DNA from: Marinomonas primoryensis
GTDB taxonomy: Bacteria > Pseudomonadota > Gammaproteobacteria > Pseudomonadales > Marinomonadaceae
Direction: 5' to 3'
Assembly: GCF_013372285.1 (NCBI RefSeq)
Contig: NZ_CP054301.1
Location: 124,001 to 188,000 of the forward strand
DNA length: 64,000 nt
Shown in pieces: positions 26,710 to 35,786 of this stretch (the stretch's first letter is position 1; the number at the start of each line of letters is the position of its first letter). A program made the translations under genes and the position numbers. Under the pieces are notes generated by a model. It was given only the letters and a program-made list of their open reading frames with translations, searched no databases and was not told the DNA's origin.

Positions 26710-28035
26710 ATGCAGAGCCCTATTCCCGCTATTATAGATCGTCCTAATCACACGGAGATTATTGCTCGTTTACCGAGTGAATGGACGTCGTGGCCTCGGG
26801 ATGATAGCTCGGTAAACAGTCATGTTTTGGCCACCAATAAAACGCCACCACGCTTTAAAAAGAACAAAATACGTTGGCCAAAGCGGTCCGTGGTATTTAT
26901 TTCCGATCCGCATGCCGATGCATTCGCTTTTGAAGCCTCTTTGATTGCCGCTGGTGTCGCAGAGCGTAAAAAGAAAGCCGGATTAGGCCATCTTACCTTG
27001 ACGAAAAAAGGTCGTCAGGCAGAAATTATTGTCGGTGGTGATTGCTTGGATAAGGGGCCGAGTAACCTTGCATTGCTGCGCAGCGTGAAGCAGCTCTATA
27101 AGCTTAAAGCACGGGTGACGCTACTGGCGGGCAATCACGATTTGCGTTTGTTAATGGGTTTATTGGCGTTGGCGCGTAAAAAAGACGTGGGCAATCAGCA
27201 TTTTTTCGTTCGAATGGGAAAGAAAGTGGTTCCGCTGTTTCGTGAAGTGTTTGACGAATATTTAGCAGACACAAAATGGGACAAAAAAATCCCCGATGAG
27301 GACGCCTGCCGTAAGCTGCTTTTCCCTGGAGACGATTGGTTTAAAGAATTTCCATTTCACGCCGCCGGTTTTTTGACGTCAGAAGGTATCGATCGTGAAG
27401 TGCGAAAAATGGAAACGAAGAATCACAGTTTCGAAAAACATTGTCTGTCTGCCGGCTTAAGTTTGCGGCAGGTGTATGCGACATCGTTGAAATGTCAGCA
27501 GTTGTTTCTGTATAAAAAAGGCGAATTTAACTGGTTTTTCCGCAAGATGGAATTGGTTGCTAAGCGTGGGTCGTTTCTATTTCTTCACGCTGGACTGGAC
27601 GATAGCATGGGGCAAATGTTACTAAAAAGTGGCACAAACTACGCGAACAAAGCGTTTCACCGTAATTTGAAACGTCGCGACTTATTCAGTTTCTACTACA
27701 GTTCTATCGCCAATACGTTTCGTACTAAGTATCGGGACGCTGACCTTCCTTTGACGGCGCGTGGTGTGGAAGCGATTCACAAAGCAGGTATTCATGTGGT
27801 GGTACAAGGTCATATCAATCGTCAACAAGGTCAGCGCATTACCATTAAAAAGGGATTGGTTCATGTGGAGGCGGACATCACGCTGGATTCCCATTCACGA
27901 AAAGTAGAAGGATTAAAACACTACGGTATCGGCGCGACATTAATAGACAAGGACGCAGGTATTGTTGGCCTGAGCTGCGATTATCCAACGGCCAAAGTAA
28001 TGACTGCCCAAGAATTACAAGGAATCTACGAATAA
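26710..28035 (+). CDS. calcineurin-like (PPP type) metallophosphoesterase
   Basis: 441 residues from ATG 26710, which follows AAAGGTAAG; the frame also allows TTG 26680. The metal motifs appear in order: SDPHADAF, GGDCLDKGPSN, LLAGNHDLRL, FLHAGLDD and VVQGHINRQQG. The first motif has DPH where most family members have DxH, so it is intact. The GDCLDKGP form resembles PPP-type protein phosphatases and Ap4A hydrolases. A Lys-rich insertion between motifs 3 and 4 (about 175-285) is unusual. It lies 53 bp after the histidine phosphatase and 5 bp before the amphi-Trp gene. Confidence 0.83.
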   Translation: MQSPIPAIIDRPNHTEIIARLPSEWTSWPRDDSSVNSHVLATNKTPPRFKKNKIRWPKRSVVFISDPHADAFAFEASLIAAGVAERKKKAGLGHLTLTKKGRQAEIIVGGDCLDKGPSNLALLRSVKQLYKLKARVTLLAGNHDLRLLMGLLALARKKDVGNQHFFVRMGKKVVPLFREVFDEYLADTKWDKKIPDEDACRKLLFPGDDWFKEFPFHAAGFLTSEGIDREVRKMETKNHSFEKHCLSAGLSLRQVYATSLKCQQLFLYKKGEFNWFFRKMELVAKRGSFLFLHAGLDDSMGQMLLKSGTNYANKAFHRNLKRRDLFSFYYSSIANTFRTKYRDADLPLTARGVEAIHKAGIHVVVQGHINRQQGQRITIKKGLVHVEADITLDSHSRKVEGLKHYGIGATLIDKDAGIVGLSCDYPTAKVMTAQELQGIYE

Positions 28036-28040
28036 GCATT

Positions 28041-28310
28041 ATGAAATCGAAAACAGAATTTAAATACGAAGCCCTGCTTGATCCAGACGATATTCAAGAT
28101 GTACTAAAAGCGCTTTCTAAGGGACTTTGCAAAGGAAAGCTGGAGTTTAGTGATGAAAAAGAAGGCACATTACAGCTTGATCCAAAAGGGTTGTTGCGGC
28201 TAAAGGTAACCGCGTCGGATGACGAAGACAGCCAGCAGTTTGAAGTTAAAGTGCGCTGGGAGAAACGTCCAAAACGATTGAATAAAACGGCGCCAACGAT
28301 CTCGTCTTGA
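28041..28310 (+). CDS. amphi-Trp domain protein
   Basis: 89 residues with the amphi-Trp pattern: an N-terminal helix region (DDIQDVLKALSKGLCKGKLEF in parts), an LQLDPKGLLRLKV strand pair and a final amphipathic strand FEVKVRWEKRP containing the single, near-invariant Trp. The domain is known as a small partner encoded with HprK-related kinases and ATP-grasp enzymes; its role is unknown, possibly a carrier or substrate of the cassette. It is the last gene of the six-gene run, 5 bp after the metallophosphatase. Confidence 0.8.
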   Translation: MKSKTEFKYEALLDPDDIQDVLKALSKGLCKGKLEFSDEKEGTLQLDPKGLLRLKVTASDDEDSQQFEVKVRWEKRPKRLNKTAPTISS

Positions 28311-28319
28311 GCCTTGTTT

Positions 28320-28379
28320 AATTTTTTAGAAAAAAACACAAAAAAATCCGCCTATTTGTTGATTAAAACAGCAAGGCGG
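28320..28379 (-). terminator. rho-independent terminator of the AfuABC-like operon
   Basis: On the minus strand CCGCCT (28379-28374) and AGGCGG (28353-28348) form the stem base, followed by ATTTTTTTGTGTTTTTTTC. It ends the operon whose last gene is the IMPase. The stem may also help stop the convergent plus-strand operon, but no T-run follows on that side. Confidence 0.75.
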
Positions 28380-28407
28380 CGAAGTTGGGAGATATCCGTT
28401 TAGAGTA

Positions 28408-29214
28408 TTAAATGCCTGTCATTTTGTTGAGTGATTTTTTGAGCCCACTCGCAGACACCAGCAAAGGGTTGCCTTTGAGTAGTCCTTCCCCTTCTAAAAA
28501 GTCGTTGGTTACGCCACCGGCTTCGTCCACCATGATGAGACCTGCTAGGCAGTCCCAAGAGTTGATGTGGGGCTCGTAGTAACCAATCAGGCGACCTGAC
28601 GCCACATAGGCCAGCATGAGCGCGCCAGAGCCATTACGGATGAACATACCGCCTTCACTTAATAACTTTTCGATAAAGTTAACGCAAAGAGAGGATGGGA
28701 TTCTATGAGACGTTCCCACTCCCATCACACCTTCTTGTACGGAATTTACTTTGAGGGTTTCGACTTTTTTGTCGTTCACAAAACAGCCTTTACCCGCGAT
28801 AGCACTAAAAAGTTCGTTGCTGTTTGGATCAAATATCAGACCGCACGCGATTTTGTCGTTCACCATTAGGGCAATCGAAATACACCAAGAGTGCATGCCG
28901 TTGAGAAAACACGCTGTGCCATCGATTGGGTCAATCACCCACAAATACTCGTTGTCACCCTTGGTGGTGCCTTGTTCTTCGCCGAGGAAGCCATCTTGCG
29001 CAAAGTGTTTTTGTAAGCCTTCAATGATGGCAATTTCTACATTACGGTCGGCAATACTTACCACGTCTTGGGGCTCCATTTTGGTTTCAACCACGAGTTT
29101 GTCTCGATTTCGAAAATAATCTAGAGCCTGAGCGCCGGCGACCTTTATCACTTTTTCGGCTTGTTCGAATCGGTCAAGAACCGCTTGATCTACTAAGTTA
29201 TGAGCTAAAAACAT
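28408..29214 (-). CDS. inositol-monophosphatase-family phosphatase
   Basis: 268 residues with all Mg-binding motifs of the IMPase family: GFLGEE (Glu at the first metal), WVIDPIDGTACF (Asp-Asp pair) and NSWDCLAG (third Asp). It hydrolyses a phosphate monoester such as a sugar, inositol or glycerol phosphate in the cytoplasm. It is the last gene behind the AfuABC-like transporter, 15 bp from the ATPase gene, so the likely job is to dephosphorylate the imported compound. A paralogue lies at 51611-52378 with the same motifs. Confidence 0.88.
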   Translation of the reverse strand: MFLAHNLVDQAVLDRFEQAEKVIKVAGAQALDYFRNRDKLVVETKMEPQDVVSIADRNVEIAIIEGLQKHFAQDGFLGEEQGTTKGDNEYLWVIDPIDGTACFLNGMHSWCISIALMVNDKIACGLIFDPNSNELFSAIAGKGCFVNDKKVETLKVNSVQEGVMGVGTSHRIPSSLCVNFIEKLLSEGGMFIRNGSGALMLAYVASGRLIGYYEPHINSWDCLAGLIMVDEAGGVTNDFLEGEGLLKGNPLLVSASGLKKSLNKMTGI

Positions 29215-29229
29215 GAGTTGTACTCCACT

Positions 29230-30303
29230 CTAAGCTGTCTTAACTAACGCAAGACCGCGATTTGAAAACGCAATAGACACATCGGAACCGACGGGAATTG
29301 CTTGCTCAACACGATAGTCAACGACGAATAAGCTACCCACTTCAGAATCGACATCGTATTGCATTTGGTTGCCTAAATAGGTTGCTCGTCTGACGTTGCC
29401 AGTGAGCCCTGTAGATTGATGATCAAGCTTGGATAACCGGACAGAACTTGGGTGTACCGCCAACTGTACGCGGCCCTTGCTAAAGTCACGTTGTGGCAAG
29501 GAACAACGCAATGCGCCAACGGCCACTTCCGCGGTGTGGCCATCGGTGGCGATGATGTCGGCGTCGATTAGATTAGCGTCGCCAATAAAGTCGGCAATAA
29601 AACTTGAGGCGGGCGCCTCATACAGTTCACGAGGGCTGCCTTCTTGAGCAATCACCGAGCGGTTCATCACAATAATACGATCAGACACGGCAAGCGCTTC
29701 TTCTTGATCATGGGTGACGTAAACCGCGGTCAAACCGATTTTTTGCTGAAGTTCGCGGATCTCCTCACGAACATGGCGACGTAATTTGGCGTCTAGGTTC
29801 GATAAGGGTTCATCAAGCAGTAGCACTTCGGGTTCGAGAACCAACGCGCGTGCCACGGCGACACGTTGTTGCTGACCACCCGATAATTCACTGGGAAAAC
29901 GTTCTCCGTAACCTTCTAAGCCGACCAACTCTAATCCTTCCTCACTCTTTTCTTTGGCTTCGACTTTGTTCACGCCGCTGGCGCTCAGACCATAGGCGAC
30001 GTTTTCGGCCACCGTCATGTGAGGAAACAAAGCATAAGATTGAAACACCATGCTGACGTCACGATCGGTCGCGGGCAGATGCGTAACGTCTTTGTTACCA
30101 ATCATGATGCGCCCAGACGTTGGGTGTTCCAGCCCCGCCAGCATTCGTAACGTAGTGGTTTTTCCGCAACCGCTTGGCCCTAATAAGGTGACAAGGTTAC
30201 CCGGTTCAATAGTGAAAGATACGTTATCAATGGCAGTCACATTGCCAAAGGTTTTAATGACGTTTTCAAAGCTCACTGAGCCTGATTTGTAATGAAGACT
30301 CAT
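29230..30303 (-). CDS. ABC importer ATPase, AfuC/FbpC-like
   Basis: 357 residues. Walker A GPSGCGKTT, Q-loop MVFQSYALFPHMTVAENV, signature [15 protein letters not shown], Walker [12 protein letters not shown] and switch YVTHDQEEAL are all present, followed by a C-terminal TOBE region. The sequence type is shared by iron(III), sulfate, polyamine and sugar-phosphate importers. It overlaps the fused permease gene by 4 bp. Together with the binding protein and IMPase neighbours, a sugar-phosphate or similar phospho-compound is favoured over iron. Confidence 0.88.
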   Translation of the reverse strand: MSLHYKSGSVSFENVIKTFGNVTAIDNVSFTIEPGNLVTLLGPSGCGKTTTLRMLAGLEHPTSGRIMIGNKDVTHLPATDRDVSMVFQSYALFPHMTVAENVAYGLSASGVNKVEAKEKSEEGLELVGLEGYGERFPSELSGGQQQRVAVARALVLEPEVLLLDEPLSNLDAKLRRHVREEIRELQQKIGLTAVYVTHDQEEALAVSDRIIVMNRSVIAQEGSPRELYEAPASSFIADFIGDANLIDADIIATDGHTAEVAVGALRCSLPQRDFSKGRVQLAVHPSSVRLSKLDHQSTGLTGNVRRATYLGNQMQYDVDSEVGSLFVVDYRVEQAIPVGSDVSIAFSNRGLALVKTA

Positions 30304-32534
30304 GCGTGTTTCTCCTTTAGAGAAGGGCCTGAATTAGAGGATGATGTCGTTGAGGCAGAGACAGATACGTTGCGTCTTAAGCGACGCTCCCCAACAAACA
30401 CATTGATGCCGATGATTGTGGTCAACATGACTAGAATCAGTACGCTACAGTAGGCAATGGCAATGCCGTACTCGCCGTTTTCTACCAGCCCAATAATGTA
30501 AGACGTCGCCATGTTGTGATCGGCACTGACAAGGAAAATCACCGCACTGACCGAGGTGATGGCTCGTACGAAGCTATACACCAACGCCGCGATAATCGCA
30601 GGACGTAATAACGGAAGTATGATGCGTCGGAACGTCATTAGACTGTTTGCGCCCAAGGTCAATGAGGCTTCATCTAAGCTCTTGTCTAATTGGCTCATCG
30701 CCGCAATGCCACCGCGTACACCAACAGGCATATTACGGAAGACAAAACAGATAATTAGAATCACGCCCGTGCCAGTGAGTTCCAACGGTGGAACGTTAAA
30801 GGCAAGGATATAACTGATACCGATAACCGTGCCTGGAATAGCAAAACTCAGCATGGTGCCAAACTCAAAAGCGCTTTTCCATTTGAACTGCTGACGTACC
30901 AATAGGTAAGCGGTGAGCAAGCCAACGATGGCGGTGAATGGTGCGGCAATGGCTGAAATACTCAGTGTCGTCCACAGAGAATCCCACGCGGCGCCTTCCC
31001 AAATGACACCAAACTCGCCCCAGCCAATAGAGAATGCATCCTGATAGTGCTGAAAGGTAAAGCTGTTGTCGTAGCCCCAGTTCTGCACAAAGCCACCAAA
31101 CATGATCATGCCGTAAATGACGATGGTTAACGCTGCCCAAGGCAAAGCCGTCATATAGCAGGCTAACTTCATTCCATGGTTTAAGCCCATATACGTGCCG
31201 GAATCCGCTTTGCCAGTCACGGTAGTATACGATTTCTTACCGATCCAATGACGCTGTAGAAAAAAGGCACTCAAGGTGAAAAATAGCAAAATGATGGCCA
31301 ATACTGCGGCATAACCTTGGTCGTTTTGTGCCCCCACAATGGCGAAGAAGATTTCCGTAGAAAGAACATCAAAATCACCGCCAAGCACCATTGGGTTACC
31401 GAAATCGGCCAAGCTTTCAATGAAGGCCAGTAAAAAGGCATTGGCTAAGCCTGGACGCATGAGCGGCAGAGAGACGTTAACAAAAGTATGCCAGCGGTTT
31501 GCTCGCAAGGTTTGAGACGCTTCTTCCATAGAAGGGCTGACGCCTTCGACAACGCCAATCAACACCAAAAAAGAAATGGGAGTGAAAGACAGTACTTGGG
31601 CGAACAATACACCGGGCATGCCATAGATCCATCGACCTGGCTCAATATTAAACACATCAGCGAAGATTTCTGTCACCACGCCAGAGCGGCCAAATAATAG
31701 AATCAGCGCCAAACCAATGACAAACGGCGGTGTGATAATCGGTAAAACGGTGAGCAGGCGTAACGATTTTTTCCAACGAAAGCCAGTGCGTGTGACCACT
31801 AATGCGAAGGACAAACCGAGCAAGGTCGTGATAGTGGCAGTCAAAACGGCCAGCGTCAGCGAGTTCCATGCGGTGCCGCAAGTATAACCATCGCTTAAAC
31901 ACGATAATGACCAAATGTTATCGCTAAATAATTTGCCAAAGAACGCGGTCGGTGCAAATACGCCGTCGTTATTCATAAAGGCGCTAAGCAATACTTGGCT
32001 AACGGGGAAAAAGACAAACAAGCCAACCAAGGCAACGATCAAACCTATGCTGCCAGTGACAAACACATCACCCTTCAAAAAACCGGTCGCAGCAAGCCCT
32101 GTGGTTAATAGCATCAAAAAAGACAAACCGCAGAGCATGGCGCCGTAGCCAAAGCCGTATTGTTGTTGTTCTAACTCACCAAATAAGGTGTCTAACCCAG
32201 CAAACTGCCAGCCACTGATGCCAATGGCAAAGCCTTGGCTCATCATGTAAATAAGGCCGAGAGCTCCCGAAAAAATCAGATAACGACTGTATCTTGGGTC
32301 ATTTTTTTGTAACGAAATGAGTCGTAATGGTGCGATTAAAGGTAAGGCTAACGGCAGCAGCCAGAGCTTGTCACCAAGCATTCCTTGTAAAATCGCTGGC
32401 GCGTAATATAAGTCGGTTGGGTAACCATCGGTTAACCAAACAAATGACCAAAAGCCGTCTTCGAGCAGATACCAAGGCATCAGTAAAAAACCGATCCAGC
32501 CGAGTAACAGCCACGGGATAAAAGAGTGTTTCAC
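30300..32534 (-). CDS. fused two-domain ABC permease, AfuB-like
   Basis: 744 residues, twice the usual permease size: two copies of the binding-protein-dependent permease domain joined in one chain. Two EAA loops are seen, EEASQTLRANRWHTFVNVSLP (about 340-360, quoted in part) and DEASLTLGANSLMTFRRIILP (about 650-670). About a dozen or more hydrophobic helices are present, including four before the first core domain. Fused permeases of this kind occur in FbpB/AfuB systems. It spans the inner membrane between the periplasmic binding protein and the ATPase. A perfect hairpin separates it from the binding-protein gene. Confidence 0.88.
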   Translation of the reverse strand: MKHSFIPWLLLGWIGFLLMPWYLLEDGFWSFVWLTDGYPTDLYYAPAILQGMLGDKLWLLPLALPLIAPLRLISLQKNDPRYSRYLIFSGALGLIYMMSQGFAIGISGWQFAGLDTLFGELEQQQYGFGYGAMLCGLSFLMLLTTGLAATGFLKGDVFVTGSIGLIVALVGLFVFFPVSQVLLSAFMNNDGVFAPTAFFGKLFSDNIWSLSCLSDGYTCGTAWNSLTLAVLTATITTLLGLSFALVVTRTGFRWKKSLRLLTVLPIITPPFVIGLALILLFGRSGVVTEIFADVFNIEPGRWIYGMPGVLFAQVLSFTPISFLVLIGVVEGVSPSMEEASQTLRANRWHTFVNVSLPLMRPGLANAFLLAFIESLADFGNPMVLGGDFDVLSTEIFFAIVGAQNDQGYAAVLAIILLFFTLSAFFLQRHWIGKKSYTTVTGKADSGTYMGLNHGMKLACYMTALPWAALTIVIYGMIMFGGFVQNWGYDNSFTFQHYQDAFSIGWGEFGVIWEGAAWDSLWTTLSISAIAAPFTAIVGLLTAYLLVRQQFKWKSAFEFGTMLSFAIPGTVIGISYILAFNVPPLELTGTGVILIICFVFRNMPVGVRGGIAAMSQLDKSLDEASLTLGANSLMTFRRIILPLLRPAIIAALVYSFVRAITSVSAVIFLVSADHNMATSYIIGLVENGEYGIAIAYCSVLILVMLTTIIGINVFVGERRLRRNVSVSASTTSSSNSGPSLKEKHA

Positions 32535-32563
32535 GATCGATACTCCAAACAGTAACTTGAATC

Positions 32564-32589
32564 TCTACTGGGCGCGATGACCCAGTAGA
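32564..32589 (-). terminator. intercistronic hairpin between binding-protein and permease genes
   Basis: TCTACTGGG (32564-32572) and CCCAGTAGA (32581-32589) pair perfectly over 9 bp with an 8-nt loop, about 30 bp after the binding-protein stop. No T-run follows, so stabilisation of the upstream mRNA end is more likely than full termination. Confidence 0.65.
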
Positions 32590-32619
32590 TCTCAGGAAAA
32601 ACCAAGTATGTCTGAATGA

Positions 32620-33651
32620 TTAACGTGGTAGAGATTTGATCTCAGCATCCCAACGTTGCAACAAATGTTGGCGCGTGTCCGCGGACCCATATTTTGCAAA
32701 GTCGTAATCGATCAGTTTTAGAGTATCGAAATCAGGCGCGCCTGGCGGCGTTGTTGCCAATTTGTTCGATGGTACTTGATACGCGTTGGCTTTATCGGCC
32801 ATGGTTTGAATGTCAGGACGTAAGGCAAACTCAGCCCAGATTTTGGCTTCTTTTAAGTGACGAGCGCCTTTTACTATGCTCATCGATCCCACTTCATAAC
32901 CAGTGCCTTCACAAGGTGCGACGGCTTTGACGGGGTAACCTTTTTTCACCTGTTTGACGATGTCGTGAATGAAGGTGATACCGATGGCCGTTTCACCATT
33001 GGACGCGGCTTTAATCGGCGCGGAGCCAGATTTTGTGTATTGGTTGATGTTTTTGTGCAGCTGAGCAAGGTAATCAAATGCCTGATCTTCACCCATCATT
33101 TGCACAAAAGTCGCCAATGCCGTGTATGACGTGCCGGATGAATTAGGATTGGCAACTTGCACTTCGCCTTTGTAGATTGGCTTGGCGAGGTCTTTCCAAC
33201 ATTGTGGTGCTGGAAGTCCTTTGGATTTCAGAATGTCTTCATTGTAGCCAAAGCCCAGTGCGCCCGCGTAAACACCGACAGTACGATAACCGGATACTTT
33301 TGCTTGATTCTGAGCCCAATCACGTAGATCAGGAAGGGCTTTAGGTTTATACACTTGAGTGAGTTTTTCTGCCGCTGCTTGAAGGTGTGGATCACCGGTG
33401 CCACCCCACCAAATATCAATTTTTGGATTTTTCGATTCCGCTCGCAGTTGAGCGTAAGCTTCGCCTGAGCTCTTACGAATAAGAGCGACATCAATGCCTG
33501 TTTCTGCTTCAAAGCTTGTTTCCATCAAGCTACACCAATCTGTATCGGTTGAACAAATAACATTTAGCTTACCTTTTGCCATCGCAGGTGCGGCGCTGAG
33601 TGTCGCCGCTGTCGCGAGAGCAAGGCTAAGGATATAGGGAGAGTTTTTCAT
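32620..33651 (-). CDS. ABC importer periplasmic binding protein, AfuA-like
   Basis: 343 residues from ATG 33651, which has a perfect AGGAGG; the frame extends to 33705 but lacks that support. The signal peptide ends SAAPAMA|KGKLN. Features such as YAQLRAESKNPKIDIWWGGT and LPAPQCWKDLAKPIYKGEVQ (partial blocks) match the AfuA branch of iron-like binding proteins. AfuA of Actinobacillus was shown to bind hexose phosphates rather than iron (established knowledge). No Tyr-Tyr iron site is evident. The IMPase encoded in the operon supports a phosphorylated ligand. Confidence 0.82.
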   Translation of the reverse strand: MKNSPYILSLALATAATLSAAPAMAKGKLNVICSTDTDWCSLMETSFEAETGIDVALIRKSSGEAYAQLRAESKNPKIDIWWGGTGDPHLQAAAEKLTQVYKPKALPDLRDWAQNQAKVSGYRTVGVYAGALGFGYNEDILKSKGLPAPQCWKDLAKPIYKGEVQVANPNSSGTSYTALATFVQMMGEDQAFDYLAQLHKNINQYTKSGSAPIKAASNGETAIGITFIHDIVKQVKKGYPVKAVAPCEGTGYEVGSMSIVKGARHLKEAKIWAEFALRPDIQTMADKANAYQVPSNKLATTPPGAPDFDTLKLIDYDFAKYGSADTRQHLLQRWDAEIKSLPR

Positions 33652-33680
33652 TTTTATATTGCCTCCTGATGTTTTGAATA

Positions 33681-33702
33681 GTTGTGCATACGTATGAACA
33701 AC
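33681..33702. promoter_or_regulatory. strong LacI-type operator candidate
   Basis: A 22-bp palindrome: GTTGT and ACAAC arms flank CATACGTATG, with one non-matching pair (g/a). The centre is CG, as in LacI-family operators. It lies 30 bp before the AfuA-like start and 135 bp after the end of the LacI gene, where bound repressor would block transcription of the transport operon. Confidence 0.7.
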
Positions 33703-33836
33703 CAAATAAGCATACTAGGCAAATTACTATAACGAAAGGTTAATTTCAAAAAAAATAAAAACGAAATAAAAATTCTATTGTGATCAATAGGTAACGAAAT
33801 ACCGAGGGTAAAAAACCTGATTATTGGTGGGTGAAA

Positions 33837-34862
33837 TTAATTGCTGGAGGGTTTTGTTAAGGTAGAGCGGTAGATAAGTTTAGCCGCAATAGCTTGTTTA
33901 CTCGGAGGAGATGAGGGTAACTTCAATCGATTTAGCAGCGTTTGCATCACCGCTTTTGCCATGGTTGTTGAAGGTTGTCTGAGCGTGGTTAGATCGTACG
34001 ATTTGTAGCTTGCGAGGGCCACATCATCACAGCCAATTACCCCGATTGATAGTAGGTCGCTGGTGGACAGTTGTTTTTTCGCGGCATCTAAAAAACCACA
34101 GGCAATATGATCCATGCAGAAAAAAAGACCATCTGGGCGGTTTTTAAGTGCCAATATTTGGGTGGCAATCTGGTAACCACTTTCATAGTTACCAGCTTCA
34201 CAAAAGACTTCACTTGCCTGAACGATACCTTTATCCAGATAAGGGTGTAGATAGTTTAAGAAACCTTTAGCGCGCATTACGCTACTGAAGCTTGGGCTTT
34301 TGGCTCGTACGACCACAAGGTTGGTTTTACCGGATTTGAGGAATGCTTCGGCGGCCATGGCCCCAGCATTTTCATTGTCTAAATTGACGATGTCTGCCTC
34401 GTCAGAATGCTCAGTTCGATTCACTAATACCACTGGGGTACCGTGTTTGATGAAGGCTTTGCCAATATTTTCACTGGGTGTACCAGAGGTTATAATGACG
34501 CCGCTGAGTTGATATTGAATCAGCCCTTGTAAGTCTTCATCGATGGTTTGTCGATTGGATACGTCCATGACCATGGGACGAAGTCCACAGTTTTGCACTT
34601 CGATGATTAACTTATGTAGAAACTCAGAACGAAATGGATCTTCCAGACCAGCGGTGACAAGACCGACCAGATCGCTGCGCTGTTTAATCATGGTTTGCGC
34701 GGCTTTATTTACCTGATAACCCAGTTGCTCTGCGGCGGCAAAAACACGCTGACGTGTTGACTCAGATATTCGGCTATTTGGGTCAAAACTTCTCGATACC
34801 GTTGATTGAGAAACGCCCGCCAAAATGGCGACATCGGCAGAAGTGGCATTGCGCTTGTTCAT
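33837..34862 (-). CDS. LacI-family regulator of the AfuABC-like operon
   Basis: 341 residues with a LacI helix-turn-helix at residues 6-30 (ATSADVAILAGVSQSTVSRS) and a ligand-binding domain; GVIGCDDVALASY is the conserved region near residue 280. It belongs to the same branch as the regulator at 50560, which shares GVIITSG and the FRxxFL/FRSSLLEG pattern. It is encoded just before the transporter and most likely represses it through the palindrome at 33681-33702, with an imported phospho-compound or its product as inducer. Confidence 0.87.
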   Translation of the reverse strand: MNKRNATSADVAILAGVSQSTVSRSFDPNSRISESTRQRVFAAAEQLGYQVNKAAQTMIKQRSDLVGLVTAGLEDPFRSEFLHKLIIEVQNCGLRPMVMDVSNRQTIDEDLQGLIQYQLSGVIITSGTPSENIGKAFIKHGTPVVLVNRTEHSDEADIVNLDNENAGAMAAEAFLKSGKTNLVVVRAKSPSFSSVMRAKGFLNYLHPYLDKGIVQASEVFCEAGNYESGYQIATQILALKNRPDGLFFCMDHIACGFLDAAKKQLSTSDLLSIGVIGCDDVALASYKSYDLTTLRQPSTTMAKAVMQTLLNRLKLPSSPPSKQAIAAKLIYRSTLTKPSSN

Positions 34863-35229
34863 GTTTTTGCTCTGATGAATGTTAAATCACGACTTTCCTG
34901 ACAGTTTGAATAGTTTACATTACATTGGATTCGATGTGCGTAACGTTGATCGTATTCATGGTTTTTTAGCTCAATGGAAAGTACTTTTAACAAAACGAGT
35001 CTTATAAGGAATCGTCTGGTGATGTTTTCATCAATGGTTTTTGCTAAGTTGCAGTCTTTTCACCTTTCTTTTTTATGACAATAGAAAAGTATGAAATGAT
35101 ATTGAGAACAATTCACAATAACTTTTTTTAACCTAGCCTTAGTGTTACTTTGTGCAAGTGACGTTGAGTTGTTTGTGGAACGTCTTTGATCTGTTTTTCC
35201 AAATACTAAAAAGGAGAAGGGCTTTGGGA
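34863..35229. other. gene-free AT-rich spacer
   Basis: The spacer lies between divergent genes and should hold the promoters of the LacI gene and of the secreted protein at 35230. I see no RNA gene, terminator or clear operator in it. Confidence 0.5.
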
Positions 35230-35691
35230 ATGCATAAGAACCTCATCTTTATCTTTAGTTTGATGTGCTCGCCGGTAATAATTGCCGCGGGACCGGCTAT
35301 TAACGAAATAAATTCCTGCCTTGCGCTGGTGGATTTTGTGGATATAAAATTAGACGAATCTTCTGACCAATATGATGCTGGTGACATGGTACGCATTCAC
35401 AAAGGTTTGTCTGCTTATAGTGAGTTTCTCCAACATGACATTATTACTCCCAAGTTGTTAAGTATGTACGGAGGAAATGCGGATAGAGCAAAGCTGATGC
35501 AAAGGCTGTTTGAAAGACAAAGAAAGTCTTTTTTTCGACATCTTAATGAACGCTACACACAGAAAAAGCTTTTAACAGATTATGCGTCGGCTATTAATGA
35601 TTGCTCAGGAAAAACGCGTCTCAGCGTAGAGGTGGCGAAAGCATTAAAAGCCGCGCTGGATAATATGGAGATGTTGGCAATGCAGAAATAG
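35230..35691 (+). CDS. exported protein of unknown function
   Basis: 153 residues from ATG 35230, chosen because a signal peptide (KNLIFIFSLMCSPVIIAA|GP) starts there and AAAGGAGAAGG lies upstream. The frame is open back to 35152. The mature part is helical with two cysteines (33 and 128 in outline, NSCLAL and NDCSG) that could be disulfide bonded, and charged stretches such as LFERQRKSFFRHLNERYTQKK. No family is recognised. It is monocistronic and convergent with the ATP-grasp gene. Confidence 0.6.
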   Translation: MHKNLIFIFSLMCSPVIIAAGPAINEINSCLALVDFVDIKLDESSDQYDAGDMVRIHKGLSAYSEFLQHDIITPKLLSMYGGNADRAKLMQRLFERQRKSFFRHLNERYTQKKLLTDYASAINDCSGKTRLSVEVAKALKAALDNMEMLAMQK

Positions 35692-35786
35692 GACCTTTAC
35701 TTTCTTTGTTACAAAATAGACATGACGGTATGACAAACCATGGCCGCTATTTTCCTATTTTTTTTATTCTACTTTCAAATCGGTTC

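Noticed and set aside
22305-28310. Antiphage defence island
   Set aside because: No nuclease, restriction, toxin or phage-sensing domains are present; the PHO box and phosphatases favour a metabolic or regulatory role.
29230-33651. Ferric iron importer FbpABC
   Set aside because: The ATPase and fused permease fit both groups, but the binding protein resembles AfuA, lacks an evident di-Tyr iron site, and the operon ends with an IMPase.
34880-34920. Second PHO box upstream of the LacI gene (GACAG)
   Set aside because: Only one half-site is recognisable; the neighbouring 11 bases do not fit the direct repeat.
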